Assembly (NCBI GenBank): GCA_903907935.1
Contig: CAIVQA010000089.1
Location: 1-64,000 of the forward strand
Direction of reading: 5' to 3'
From: an uncultured Francisellaceae bacterium
GTDB lineage: Bacteria; Pseudomonadota; Gammaproteobacteria; UBA6186; Azoamicaceae
Length of the DNA: 64,000 bases
Both the position numbers and the translations under genes were made by a program. Below are positions 1 to 8,746 of this stretch, one piece after another (the first letter of the stretch is position 1; each line of letters begins with the position of its first letter). Below the pieces are notes generated by a model, which was not told the origin of the DNA, made no database searches, and worked only from the letters and a program-made list of their open reading frames with translations.

Positions 1-1
1 T

Positions 2-1684
2 GAAGAAAGAAAATTATTAGGACATGCTCAATATAACTTAGCTAGAGCTAGTGTTAGCGCTACCTTAAACATGAGCATCCAGGGCCAAAGTTCAGAAAAA
101 GCTTTAATAGATGGTTTAGTCGATGCTGCAATAGGAACAGCCATAGCTCCGATGACGAGCACCATAGATGGATGGCATAATTTAGGAGAAATCAGTTCTA
201 TCAATCATAAAATTGTGCATACTATTTTAGGAGCAGCAAGAGGAGCGTTAAGACACGATGGTGCGATAGCCGGAGCATTAGAAGGATTAACTTCTTCGGT
301 ATTGCATAAAGATAAAACAGAACATAAAGGATATTGGATCACACCAAAAGCGCATAACCCATTTTCAAGTGATCGGCAAGATACAACAGTAAAGCAATCA
401 AATTCGAGCCAATCACATTCACAAGCAACACGCTCACAAAATCAAGTAGAATTAGAACGATTACAACAAAGACAAGTAGAATTAAAAGCAAAAATAGAAC
501 AAGGACAAGCAGCTGATAAGAAATCAGCGAAGTTATTGGGTATATCGCTAGACCAAGCAAGAAGGAAAAGGATAGGAGAAGAAATCAGGGTTAAGAATGC
601 TGAAGCCTTAAGAACTGGCAAAGAAAAGGATACTACAGCTCCTGTGGAACGTCAAAGATATTTGATAACCTCGGAAGCGCATAATCCATTTTCAAGTGAT
701 CGGCAAGCTATACCAACAACTGGTGCGATAAGTAATGATACCGCCTCTGCAAGTTCTGGGACAGTTCAGAGAAACGTAGCTATAGTAAGATCTGTGCTAG
801 ATTTTCCTGCAGACTTATTGTTTGGAAATAAAGCATATGCAGAGGATGCACTGTTGCCACATAATCAAGATCAAGAATTTAATTTGTTGCCGCTTTATTC
901 AACTAGAACTGAACATTTTTGGTCAAATTTTAATAATTATTTATATGGAATGACTAATTATAGAGAGATAGAAAAACCTTTTGTTACTAGTAATAATGAT
1001 TTAGATCCAGTTTCTCCATCTTCTAATTTTAGCAGTTCTATTCAACAAATTGATACTTGCAAGTTTGACGCAACAAAAATTCCTGAAAAAATAACACAAG
1101 GGGCATTAAAAGGCGGCGGTATATCATTATTTTTTAATCCAAAAAAAACAATGGCTAACATTATAACAAAAAGTACATCGGAAGGTATCGGTGCTGCTTT
1201 AGATGCTTTTGACGAATATAGAGATTGTAAAAAGAAAGTTAAGGAAGGATCTACAGACTTAGAACAACTTGCAAGTAAAAGGATTGATAGCATGTTGAAC
1301 AAGACAATTGCATCTGCAGTAGTAAGCTTACCTAAAGGTATTCCAGGTATGATAGAAGCAGCTACTAATAAATTAAAAGCACAAGCTTTATCTAATTCTG
1401 CAGATATCATTTTTAGTGCTGGCACAGATTTAGCTAACAATGATTTTGCTGATGATTGTAGTTTTAAACTATCAACTGTTATTAAAAAAGCTATTGTGAC
1501 TGGTGTTGATACCGGTTCTACTCTATTATTTACCACCAAAAACCCATATGCAGTGGGGGGCGGCTCGTTAGTTGGAGTAGCAATTGGCGGATATAACGGA
1601 TATAAGGAAGCTAAGGAAGATCAAACTCAATGTTTGGCCAACAAAAAAGAAGATAAAAATAATACACCAAAATTCACCTCTTAA
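2..1684 (+). CDS. C-terminal part of a filamentous haemagglutinin/CdiA-like protein (5' end outside window)
   Basis: The reading frame is open from the left edge, so the first internal ATG at 71 is not the true start and about 560 residues of a larger protein are seen. The opening stretch, with SVSATLNM, a run of small and hydrophobic residues and HKIVHTILGAARGAL, resembles the region before the toxin in two-partner-secreted haemagglutinin/CdiA proteins. Counting from the ATG at 71, the motif AHNPFSSDRQ occurs twice (near residues 94 and 203), flanking a charged Gln/Glu/Lys-rich coiled-coil-like segment. The last 300 residues are not recognised; they end in a Gly-rich hydrophobic stretch followed by a charged tail. 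If the family call is right, the protein would be exported across the outer membrane by a TpsB partner, which is not in the window. A Sel1-repeat gene follows after 5 bp. The family call is inference from sequence style; no VENN motif is visible. Confidence 0.6.
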   Translation, partial: EERKLLGHAQYNLARASVSATLNMSIQGQSSEKALIDGLVDAAIGTAIAPMTSTIDGWHNLGEISSINHKIVHTILGAARGALRHDGAIAGALEGLTSSVLHKDKTEHKGYWITPKAHNPFSSDRQDTTVKQSNSSQSHSQATRSQNQVELERLQQRQVELKAKIEQGQAADKKSAKLLGISLDQARRKRIGEEIRVKNAEALRTGKEKDTTAPVERQRYLITSEAHNPFSSDRQAIPTTGAISNDTASASSGTVQRNVAIVRSVLDFPADLLFGNKAYAEDALLPHNQDQEFNLLPLYSTRTEHFWSNFNNYLYGMTNYREIEKPFVTSNNDLDPVSPSSNFSSSIQQIDTCKFDATKIPEKITQGALKGGGISLFFNPKKTMANIITKSTSEGIGAALDAFDEYRDCKKKVKEGSTDLEQLASKRIDSMLNKTIASAVVSLPKGIPGMIEAATNKLKAQALSNSADIIFSAGTDLANNDFADDCSFKLSTVIKKAIVTGVDTGSTLLFTTKNPYAVGGGSLVGVAIGGYNGYKEAKEDQTQCLANKKEDKNNTPKFTS

Positions 1685-1689
1685 CGCAT

Positions 1690-2622
1690 ATGGTATACTT
1701 AAATTCTAAAATTAAAATTATACTGAAATTTATATCAGTTATCATTTTATGTTCTTTTTTTATATTGTATAATTATTATCCTGATAAAATCCCTACGAAA
1801 TTTGATCTCACTTTAAAACTTGCACAGATTGGTAATACAAAAGCTCAATTTACTGTAGGAACAATATATCACAGTAAGAAAGATTATAAGAAAGCTTTAA
1901 TGTGGTATACAAAAGCCGCTGAGCAAGGGCATCCAGGGGCTCAAAACAACCTGGGAGTATTATACGAGAATGGTGCAGGAGCTAGCAAAGATTATAAGGA
2001 AGCTTTCAGATGGTACCAAAAAGCTGCTGAACAAGGTGAGAGCTCGGCATATAATAACATCGGTAGAATGTATAGTGATGGTATATTATTTTGCCAAAAC
2101 TACGGAGAAGCAGTTAAGTGGTTTAAAAAGGCTGCTGAACAGGGTATAGTAGATGCTCAGAATAACTTGGGATTACTATATCGTGATACGCTTAACAATA
2201 AAGCAGAAGCAGCAAAGTGGTTTCAGGAAGCTGCAGATAAAGGCTATCAGGATGCTATAAATAACCTGGGATTAGCTTACGAAATAGGTAGCGGGGTTCC
2301 ACAAAACTACAGCAAAGCTTTTAAGCTGTATCAAAAAGCAGCTCATCAAGGATATAGCTATGCTCAATATAATATGGGAAGAATGTATATTACAAAAATT
2401 ATAAACTATAAAGAGGCAGCAAAATGGTTTGAAAAAGCTGCTAACCAAGGGTATGCTGAAGCTCAATATAGTCTTGGAATATTATATGATGAAAATATAA
2501 TTGGTAATGACCACGATTTTACTAAAGATAAGGCTAAGGCAATAGAATGGTATAGAAAGGCAGCCAAAAATGGAAACAGTTGTGCTCAAAAAAGATTAGA
2601 TGCTTTAGAAAAAAAGAGATAA
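1690..2622 (+). CDS. Sel1-like repeat protein with N-terminal membrane anchor
   Basis: This 310-aa protein has one hydrophobic segment (about residues 10-28) followed by seven Sel1-type repeats. They are recognisable from recurring patterns such as AQNNLGVLY and EAxKWFxKAAEQG. Such alpha-solenoid repeats mediate protein-protein contacts and are common in Legionella and Coxiella relatives. The start lies 5 bp after the stop of the haemagglutinin-like gene, so the two are probably co-transcribed. That is the position an immunity gene occupies in contact-dependent inhibition loci. Sel1-repeat immunity proteins are known for some secreted phospholipase toxins, so an immunity role is possible but unproven. 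It could equally be an unrelated periplasmic scaffold protein. Confidence 0.85.
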   Translation: MVYLNSKIKIILKFISVIILCSFFILYNYYPDKIPTKFDLTLKLAQIGNTKAQFTVGTIYHSKKDYKKALMWYTKAAEQGHPGAQNNLGVLYENGAGASKDYKEAFRWYQKAAEQGESSAYNNIGRMYSDGILFCQNYGEAVKWFKKAAEQGIVDAQNNLGLLYRDTLNNKAEAAKWFQEAADKGYQDAINNLGLAYEIGSGVPQNYSKAFKLYQKAAHQGYSYAQYNMGRMYITKIINYKEAAKWFEKAANQGYAEAQYSLGILYDENIIGNDHDFTKDKAKAIEWYRKAAKNGNSCAQKRLDALEKKR

Positions 2623-2650
2623 GAATTAAAATATTAGTTTGTATGGAGAT

Positions 2651-2783
2651 ATACTCTCGACTAATGAGTTTTCGGTACTCTAAAAAAATAATGAGCGGTG
2701 TTTAAGCCCCATGCTGCTGCTGTTAGCGCTGCTGAGCGTAGGGCGAGTTCAGCGAATTATTTTTTAGAGTACCAAAACTCATG
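2651..2783. repeat. Palindromic repeat copy 1 (interior type B)
   Basis: Left arm: ATACTCTCGACTAATGAG, then TTTTCGGTACTCTAAAAAAA. Right arm: TATTTTTTAGAGTACC, then AAAACTCATG. The GC-richer interior contains GTTTAAGCCCCATGCTGCTG and GGGCGAGTTCAGCG. Copy 6 (31103-31251) has the same interior in the opposite orientation. It lies 28 bp after the Sel1 gene stop. Confidence 0.85.
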
Positions 2784-2857
2784 TGTATTTAGGATAACGC
2801 ATTGATTTTATTGTTGATACTCACTATTATTGATTGTAGTTTTTAATTAGAATATAA

Positions 2858-2911
2858 CTTAAAATCCCTCGGAGTTTAACCTCTGTGCCGGTTCAAGTCC
2901 GGCCCCGGGCA
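2858..2911 (+). pseudogene. 3' half of a tRNA-Leu(UAA); likely attachment-site scar
   Basis: The sequence reads from the UAA anticodon region (CTTAAAATCC) through the long class II variable arm to a perfect T arm: GCCGG at 2887-2891, loop TTCAAGT, CCGGC at 2899-2903. The acceptor strand CCCGGGC (2904-2910) and discriminator A follow. No 5' half (acceptor, D arm) lies upstream, and the CCA end is replaced by GTA. A 3' tRNA fragment is the usual product when an integrative element recombines at a tRNA gene. It lies between the haemagglutinin/Sel1 accessory genes and core nfuA, so it probably marks one end of an island extending left of the window. A decayed tRNA duplicate is the alternative. 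Confidence 0.75.
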
Positions 2912-2934
2912 GTATATAGTTAGGTTGTTTAAAA

Positions 2935-3534
2935 ATGTTACTCACATTAACAGAATCAGCAAAATTGCATTTTATTAATTTAATTAAATCACAACCTAAA
3001 AAATTAACAGCTAAGGATCAACAATTGAATTTACGGATCCAAGCTATATTTCCTGGTACCTTAAAGGCGAATGTTAAGCTATCTTATTGTCCTTTTGGTG
3101 GGCAAAAATCTTCGGATATTGCTATAGATTGTGGTAATTTTATTGTATATATTGAGAAAAAATCAGAGCAAGCATTAAAAAATGCTATAATTGATTATCG
3201 AGAAGAACCTGGGGCTAAAGGGATAGGTAAACTGCATATTAAAGCTCCATATTTGAAAGAACGACATGATTTATTTAGCAAAATTGATTTTTTTTTAGAT
3301 ACAAAAATTAATCCATCATTAAAAATGCATGGTGGTATAGTTAAATTAATCGAAATAAACGAAGTAAACGGGGAAGTGGTATTACAATTTGGAGGGGGTT
3401 GTAAGGGTTGTAGCATGGTTGATTTTACTTTAAATAATAGTATAGAAAAATCTTTGAAAGCTGAATTTCCAGAAATTAAGGTGATTAAAGATGCAACCAT
3501 CCATACAGACGCTAAAAATCCTTTCTATACATAA
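2935..3534 (+). CDS. nfuA: Fe-S biogenesis protein NfuA
   Basis: This 199-aa protein has the NfuA layout: an A-type/HesB-like N-terminal domain without the usual cysteine triad (about 1-100), then a NifU C-terminal domain (about 110-199). The cluster-binding CxxC is Cys156 and Cys159 in GGGCKGCSMVDF. NfuA carries [4Fe-4S] clusters to client apoproteins and protects Fe-S enzymes under iron or oxidative stress. The length matches the family (about 190 aa). Upstream is a tRNA scar; a palindromic repeat begins one base after the stop. The window also encodes Fe-S or radical enzymes (TtcA, NrdG) and SufT that fit such a supply role. Confidence 0.96.
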   Translation: MLLTLTESAKLHFINLIKSQPKKLTAKDQQLNLRIQAIFPGTLKANVKLSYCPFGGQKSSDIAIDCGNFIVYIEKKSEQALKNAIIDYREEPGAKGIGKLHIKAPYLKERHDLFSKIDFFLDTKINPSLKMHGGIVKLIEINEVNGEVVLQFGGGCKGCSMVDFTLNNSIEKSLKAEFPEIKVIKDATIHTDAKNPFYT

Positions 3535-3535
3535 T

Positions 3536-3755
3536 TATACTCTCAACTAATGAATTTTAGATGCTCTAAAAAACAAGGAGTGTTGTTTGAGCCTCTTTGG
3601 ACTCTAGTTGTTCTTTAATTTGCGAAAGGCGAGTTTCACGAAAAAATGTCAGGATAGACATTTTTGACGTGTGAAACCCGCCCGAAGGGCGAGCGCCAGG
3701 ATGGCGCGAGTCACTTGTTTTTTAGAGCATCTAAAATTCATTAGTTGAGAGTATA
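3536..3755. repeat. Palindromic repeat copy 2 (full-length, type A, perfect 42-bp arms)
   Basis: The arms at 3536-3577 and 3714-3755 are exact reverse complements over 42 bp, starting TATACTCTCAACTAATGAAT and continuing to GCTCTAAAAAACAAG. The interior (about 136 bp) is GC-richer than its surroundings and holds nested hairpins, for example AAATGTC/GACATTT, plus a GCGCCAGGATGGCGC motif. The element begins one base after the nfuA stop. Confidence 0.95.
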
Positions 3756-3776
3756 TATAAGAAAAAGGGGATAGAT

Positions 3777-3968
3777 ATGCAAAAATTTAATTATGTAAGC
3801 GAAATTGACGAATTATTAGCTAAATTAGAAAAAGAATTTCCTAAAAAATCTAATTCTAGAATTATGGAAGAAGAAGAATATCGCAGGATTTATGCGCTTA
3901 GGGATCAGCCAAATGCAAAGGTTAATGAAACAACGGCACCTATTTGGGGTGTAACCAAGTGGATTTAA
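3777..3968 (+). CDS. Small conserved-looking hypothetical protein upstream of ttcA
   Basis: This 63-aa protein is acidic and helical at its N-terminus and ends [10 protein letters not shown]. The start has a good ribosome binding site (AAAAGGGG about 7 bases upstream). Its last 25 bases overlap the predicted ttcA start, suggesting translational coupling. It recalls, from memory, a small family of unknown function in Coxiella/Legionella (CBU_0585-type); that assignment is uncertain. No catalytic motif is visible. Confidence 0.65.
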   Translation: MQKFNYVSEIDELLAKLEKEFPKKSNSRIMEEEEYRRIYALRDQPNAKVNETTAPIWGVTKWI

Positions 3969-4753
3969 CAATAGATCTAAATTTAGATCTAGATCTTAGA
4001 TCTAAATTAGAAAAAAAATTATTGCATTATACCGGTAAAGCAATTAGTAATTATCATATGATTAACCATGGTGATCAAATTTTAGTTTGCTTATCTGGTG
4101 GTAAAGATTCTTTTACTATGCTTCATTTATTACGTTTATTACAGTTAAGATCCAAAAATAAATTTAAGATTGTTTCTTTTACTTTAGATCAGTCTCAACC
4201 TGGGTGGGATGATTCGGCTCTTAAAGCTTATTTAAAAAGTATTAATGTCGAATTTATTGTTATTAGTAAAGATACTTATTCGATAGTTAAACAAAAAATC
4301 CCAGAAGGTAAAACTTATTGTTCACTTTGTTCTAGATTGCGGCGAGGAATAATTTATCAATATGCAAAAGATCATGGTTTTAATAAGATAGCTCTTGGGC
4401 ATCATCGGGATGATTTAAATCAAACATTATTAATGTCGATTTTTTTTAATGGTGAAGTTAGATCGATGCCGCCAAAATTATTAACAGATGACAAAAAATT
4501 AGTAGTTATTCGACCGATGGTTTATTGTCAAGAACAAGATATAGCTAATTTTGCTAATTGTATGAAATTTCCGATTATTCCTTGTAGATTGTGTGGTTCC
4601 CAGGCTAATTTATCTAGAGTAAAAATTGCTAAATTATTAGCTAATTTAACTAAAGAAAACCCTAAAATTCCTAGTAATATTTTAAGAGCTATTGGTAATA
4701 TTAGACCTAGTCAAATGATGGATCCGGCATTGTGGGATTTTAGAAATTTTTGA
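3944..4753 (+). CDS. ttcA: tRNA 2-thiocytidine(32) biosynthesis protein TtcA
   Basis: TtcA inserts sulfur at C2 of cytidine 32 in certain tRNAs, using ATP and a [4Fe-4S] cluster. The 269-aa product carries the PP-loop SGGKDS (51-56), the family CxxC at Cys126/Cys129 ([11 protein letters not shown]) and the second CxxC at Cys214/Cys217 (CRLCGSQ). It also has LGHHRDD, and its length fits the family. The ATG at 3944 lies inside the preceding small gene. The first 20 codons include a run of AGATCT palindromes encoding [10 protein letters not shown], so the exact start is less certain than the identity. The stop almost abuts the convergent transporter gene. Confidence 0.95.
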   Translation: MGCNQVDLTIDLNLDLDLRSKLEKKLLHYTGKAISNYHMINHGDQILVCLSGGKDSFTMLHLLRLLQLRSKNKFKIVSFTLDQSQPGWDDSALKAYLKSINVEFIVISKDTYSIVKQKIPEGKTYCSLCSRLRRGIIYQYAKDHGFNKIALGHHRDDLNQTLLMSIFFNGEVRSMPPKLLTDDKKLVVIRPMVYCQEQDIANFANCMKFPIIPCRLCGSQANLSRVKIAKLLANLTKENPKIPSNILRAIGNIRPSQMMDPALWDFRNF

Positions 4754-4755
4754 TT

Positions 4756-6192
4756 TTAAATAATCCCAAGTATTTTCCACCACCAGCCACCAACAAATAG
4801 CCAGATCAAAGAATTTATAATGCCAAGAGTTAAACCAATTCTCCACCATCTTGGCATAGAAATGTAATTAGCTCCAAAAAATAACGGAGCAGCACCTGTC
4901 GTGTAATGAGTAACGGAACTACTAAAATTAGAGATCCCGGCAAATATTAATACTGTTAATGGAGCAGAAGTTCCTAACATAATGGCAATAGCACAGAAGG
5001 CAGCATACATAGCACTAACGTGAGCGGTTAGAGTTGCTAATAAATAATGGCCAAAGAAATATGATAAGCATAGTATTGTCATACCAAGCTGCCAGCTATA
5101 GTTAATGATTTGATTATGAATTTGATTACTGATCCAAGTAACCGTACCCAATTTTTCTGAATTAGTAGCTAGCATTAATAGAGTAGCTAGCCATACAAAA
5201 GTTGTCCATGCTTCTTTTTCGCTTACTATATCATCCCAAGTTAAAACATTAGTAAGAAGTAAAACAGTTAAGCCAATAAAAGCACTTACGGTAGCATCTA
5301 TGTTGATTATACTGCCGGTAACCCATAATAATAATAATAAGAAAAAAGTGCCTAACATTATCCATTCTTCGGTTTTTAAAGGACCACTATTTTTGATTTG
5401 TTGTTTAGCAAAAGCTTGAATTGCTTCGGTTTTTTTTAAGGCACCAGGAAAAAAGCAAAATAACATAAGAGGTAAGACCATAAGACTTACAAATCCCGGA
5501 ACTATAGCGGCTTTAGCCCATACTAACCAGTTTAACTCGTAGCCAAAAGTTTTGCTGATAGCAGTCATAAGAGGATTAGCTGCCGAGGCAGTTAAGAACA
5601 TTGCACTGGTTATAATATTGGTGTGAAAGCAAATTTTCATAAGAAATCCACCAAAAGCATTACAGTTAAATTCTTTGCTAATAGAAGATGCTATGGGGAA
5701 CATAATACCAGCGCCACGGGCAGTGTTGCTTGGGATTAATGGTGATAAAAATAACTCCGTTATGATTAAACTGTAACTTAAACCAATAGTATTTTTGCCA
5801 AATAAATATACAAAATAATATGCTATTCTGGAACCTAACCCAGTTTTAGTAAATCCTTTAGCTAGGATAAAAGCACATACTACCAACCATACTATTCTGG
5901 AACCAAAACTTGATATAGTATTTTCTAGAGAAACTGTACCAGTAGCTGAGCAGGCCGTAATTGCAACTATTGCAAGGCTGCCAGTTGGTAGGATCTTCCC
6001 AATCATAGCTATAATAGTACAAATGAATATGGTTAATAAATGCCATGCTTCTTTAGATAGACCTTCTGGTTTAGCATAAAACCATAGTGATACTGCCATA
6101 CATAATAATAATAATAGCTTGATTAATTGATTATTACTGACTACTAATGACCGAGGAGAATCTTTAACCAATGTACCAGTTGAATTTGTCAT
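4756..6192 (-). CDS. DASS-family (SLC13/CitT-like) dicarboxylate or anion transporter
   Basis: This 478-aa polytopic inner-membrane protein has around a dozen hydrophobic segments. It shows DASS-type motifs, notably the helical-hairpin signature SNTARGAGIMFPI and a mirrored second half near TTGAAPLFFG. Family members move C4-dicarboxylates, 2-oxoglutarate, citrate or tartrate, either with sodium or by exchange; the overall style is closest to bacterial 2-oxoglutarate/malate-type translocators. Such a carrier would suit an intracellular bacterium taking TCA intermediates from its host. It is transcribed convergently to ttcA with no room for a terminator. Substrate cannot be read from the sequence. 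Confidence 0.88.
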   Translation of the reverse strand: MTNSTGTLVKDSPRSLVVSNNQLIKLLLLLCMAVSLWFYAKPEGLSKEAWHLLTIFICTIIAMIGKILPTGSLAIVAITACSATGTVSLENTISSFGSRIVWLVVCAFILAKGFTKTGLGSRIAYYFVYLFGKNTIGLSYSLIITELFLSPLIPSNTARGAGIMFPIASSISKEFNCNAFGGFLMKICFHTNIITSAMFLTASAANPLMTAISKTFGYELNWLVWAKAAIVPGFVSLMVLPLMLFCFFPGALKKTEAIQAFAKQQIKNSGPLKTEEWIMLGTFFLLLLLWVTGSIINIDATVSAFIGLTVLLLTNVLTWDDIVSEKEAWTTFVWLATLLMLATNSEKLGTVTWISNQIHNQIINYSWQLGMTILCLSYFFGHYLLATLTAHVSAMYAAFCAIAIMLGTSAPLTVLIFAGISNFSSSVTHYTTGAAPLFFGANYISMPRWWRIGLTLGIINSLIWLFVGGWWWKILGII

Positions 6193-6240
6193 GAGTAAAC
6201 CACCGCGTCTATAATTTAAAGGTTATATACTGATTGTAAA

Positions 6241-6360
6241 TGAGTTTTCGGTACTCTAAAAAACAAGTCGTGAAACTCGCCTTTTACAAAATAAGGAATA
6301 ACTAGAGTCGAAGAGGCTCAAACAACACTCCTTGTTTTTTAGGAGTACCGAAAACTCTTT
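6241..6360. repeat. Palindromic repeat copy 3 (short type A)
   Basis: The left arm (6241-6267) TGAGTTTTCGGTACTCTAAA continues AAACAAG. It pairs with 6331-6359 with one extra G (TTTTTTAGGAGTACCG). The interior is a short form containing CGTGAAACTCGCC and GAGGCTCAAACAACACTCC. It is the only copy here in a divergent promoter region (between the transporter and the 136-aa gene) rather than after a stop codon. Confidence 0.88.
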
Positions 6361-6420
6361 TGTTGAGAGTATAAATATAATAAAACAAGTAAAAAAGCAA
6401 TAAAATAATAGGGGATCAGC

Positions 6421-6831
6421 ATGAATGAAGGTGTGACGCGTGACTTACAAAGTAAGATATGTAAAGCATGTGATACATTGTTAAAAAGTAATAAATTAGT
6501 GACCACCAAATCAGTGCTATCAATATTGTTTGAGTTATCGTCTGAACAAATTGATCATAATATGGAAGACTATATCACCAGAGCTATTAATTTATGGAGA
6601 TTGTCTAAGGTTGGGAAAACTATACAGGTTAGCCATAATAGCCTTGATAAGGCTATTAAAGCCAGGGATCCTCGTAATTTATACCAAAAGCTTGTCAAAT
6701 ATAGAAAAAATTTAGTTAAAGCAAATAGAGAGATTTTATTTTTAAAAGCCAAAATAAAGGCCTTGAATAGCTTTTATACTAGGCAAAGACAAGAATTTAT
6801 AATGCGTATTGAGGGCATGTTATATAAATAA
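6421..6831 (+). CDS. Hypothetical protein, possibly KfrA-like N-terminal DNA-binding type
   Basis: This 136-aa basic, helical protein has a GGGG-containing ribosome binding site just upstream (TAGGGGATCAGC ATG). Residues 4-60 have a spacing reminiscent of the plasmid KfrA N-terminal domain (VTRDLQ, then a CDTLL helix, then TTKSVLSIL and a helix ending in INLWRL). A coiled coil follows (about 80-125). The resemblance is weak and from memory. It stands alone between two inverted-repeat elements, and nothing around it fixes a role. Confidence 0.5.
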   Translation: MNEGVTRDLQSKICKACDTLLKSNKLVTTKSVLSILFELSSEQIDHNMEDYITRAINLWRLSKVGKTIQVSHNSLDKAIKARDPRNLYQKLVKYRKNLVKANREILFLKAKIKALNSFYTRQRQEFIMRIEGMLYK

Positions 6832-6834
6832 TTT

Positions 6835-6969
6835 GTAACTGTTCAGGTGGGTACCTATTGTTGCAACTAGGATCGTACTGTTTGAGTGCGGTTGGCTTGT
6901 TTTTAATGATAAAAGTGCGTGAGTTACGGACTGCAAGTACAACAATAGGTACCAACCTTGAACGGTTAC
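6835..6969. repeat. Second inverted-repeat element (30-bp arms, about 76-bp loop)
   Basis: Arm 6835-6863 (GTAACTGTTCAGGTGGGTAC then CTATTGTTG) is nearly the reverse complement of 6940-6969 (CAACAATAGGTACCAACC then TTGAACGGTTAC). There are few mismatches and one indel. The sequence is unrelated to the TATAC/CTCTAAAAAA family. It fills most of the gap between the 136-aa gene and the ABC exporter operon. No other copy was noticed in the window. Confidence 0.8.
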
Positions 6970-7042
6970 TGAAATTTCAGAAAATCCCACCTATAATTGA
7001 TGTATATCAACCATAATTAATAAAATAACAATAAAAAACAAA

Positions 7043-8746
7043 ATGTTTACTACTAAATGTTTAAAAGTAATAGAATTATTCAAGCAAAAAATTAGCTTTC
7101 TTTTTGAGCAAAATTTTGGAAGCTTGTCTAAACAAGACATTTTTATAGGTCTAATGTTGTCATCGTTAATGATCAACATTTTAGGCTTAGTCTTACCATT
7201 CACCATTATTCAAATGTATGATCGAGTAATTCCTAATAAGTCATATAATACTTTTGCTGCATTTATGGTGATAGTGTTTATTGTATTAGTTGTTGAGGCT
7301 GCTTTAAAAATCATGCGAGGCTTTGTAAGTGCATCTTTGGATATAAAATTAGGGTATAGCATGAGTCTATATGCTTATAAAAAAGCTGTTAATGCTGATG
7401 TAATAGAATTTGAACATGAGCCATTTAGTGTACAAGTAGATCGATTTAATTTTATAAATTCCTTAAAAGAGTACTATTCTGGGCAATATTTTATTGCTAT
7501 TTGTGATGCGCCATTTGTAATTGTTTATTTTATTTTTTTTTATTGTGTAGAGGTATATGTTGGGCTTACGGTAACTATTATTTGTTTGGCTTTATTAGCG
7601 TTGTCTTATTTGCAATCATTAAAATTAAAAGAAGATCAACAAAAAAAAACCAAAGAATCTCAAGTAATTTCTAAATTTTTAGTGGAATTATTAGATGGGG
7701 TTAGCACAATAAAAGCTATTGGGCTAGAAGAGCAGATGCAAAGACGCTACGAAAGATTACAAAAACACCATGTTCAAGAAGAATTTAAGTTTATTCAAGA
7801 AAAAATGTCTTCTGGCAAAAATATCAATATCATTAGTCAAGTAATGGTTATATCTACAGTAATGGTAGGGTGTTATACTATTTTTAAAAATTATATGAGT
7901 TTAGGAGGTATGGCAGCTTGTATTTTATTGTCAGGTAAAGTTATGCAACCTGTCTCTAGTTTAATAACTTTAATGACAAAGTGGAAAGGTTTTGTTATTG
8001 CTAATCAAGAATTTAATAAATTAATCAATATTAAAATAGAGAGTTCCATTAAAAAAAAAATAGATATCATAAGAGGAGAAATATTTTTAAATAATGTAAA
8101 ATTTTTTCATACTGATCAAAATGGTAATAAAATTTCTATATTTGAAAACGTACAATTGAATATACCATCTAAAAAAGTAATAGCTATCCATGGAGATAGA
8201 TTATCTGGAAAATCAACATTAATTAATATATTAGCTTGTTTATTTAAAGTAGAAGGTAGCATGCTTATAGATGGAGAAGATCTTAATTATGTTGATCTAG
8301 ATCATTTAAGAAAGCAAATAGCACTTATTTCTCAACAAGCTTCAGTGTTTCAAGGAACTATTTTAGAAAATTTGACTAGGTTTTCTGAGATGGATTTAAA
8401 AAAAGTTCAACAAATTTGCATGGAAATTGGATTGCATGGAATTATCCAATCTATGCCAAATGGTTATCAAACGCAGATTGGAGTAGATGATGCTTTAACT
8501 AGAGGCATTAAACAATTAATCATAATTGCTAGAGAATTACTTAAAGATCCAAAGATCATTTTATTTGATGAGGCAAATATAGATCTAGATTTAGAAATAG
8601 ATGTTATTTTACGTAAAGTGCTTAATTTAAAAAAAGGTCAAGCTACATTAATTATAGTGTCAGATAGACCGTCGTTACTAACTATGGCTGATCAACATTA
8701 TTTAATAAAAGATCGAAGAATTATAAAATATGAACAATTTAAATAA
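7043..8746 (+). CDS. Type I secretion-like ABC half-transporter, degenerate NBD (first of pair)
   Basis: This 567-aa protein has an ABC exporter membrane domain (about 25-310) followed by an ATPase domain. There is no N-terminal C39-like domain. The ATPase motifs are unusual. The P-loop (about 384-392) reads GDRLSGKST, missing the second glycine of GxxGxGKS/T. The signature (about 483) is LTRGIKQ instead of LSGGQ. The Walker B (FDEAN) keeps its glutamate, and the H-loop histidine is replaced (VSDRP). The next gene is a second half-transporter overlapping by 17 bp, and then an HlyD-type adaptor. Heterodimeric type I exporters of this arrangement are known for MARTX toxins (RtxB/RtxE). A paired exporter with weakened ATP sites is the most likely reading. 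Confidence 0.85.
   Translation: MFTTKCLKVIELFKQKISFLFEQNFGSLSKQDIFIGLMLSSLMINILGLVLPFTIIQMYDRVIPNKSYNTFAAFMVIVFIVLVVEAALKIMRGFVSASLDIKLGYSMSLYAYKKAVNADVIEFEHEPFSVQVDRFNFINSLKEYYSGQYFIAICDAPFVIVYFIFFYCVEVYVGLTVTIICLALLALSYLQSLKLKEDQQKKTKESQVISKFLVELLDGVSTIKAIGLEEQMQRRYERLQKHHVQEEFKFIQEKMSSGKNINIISQVMVISTVMVGCYTIFKNYMSLGGMAACILLSGKVMQPVSSLITLMTKWKGFVIANQEFNKLINIKIESSIKKKIDIIRGEIFLNNVKFFHTDQNGNKISIFENVQLNIPSKKVIAIHGDRLSGKSTLINILACLFKVEGSMLIDGEDLNYVDLDHLRKQIALISQQASVFQGTILENLTRFSEMDLKKVQQICMEIGLHGIIQSMPNGYQTQIGVDDALTRGIKQLIIIARELLKDPKIILFDEANIDLDLEIDVILRKVLNLKKGQATLIIVSDRPSLLTMADQHYLIKDRRIIKYEQFK

Noticed and set aside
3967-4008. Cluster of AGATCT palindromes at the ttcA start as an operator
   Set aside because: It is in the coding region and explained by alternating Asp-Leu codons; no independent evidence for binding.
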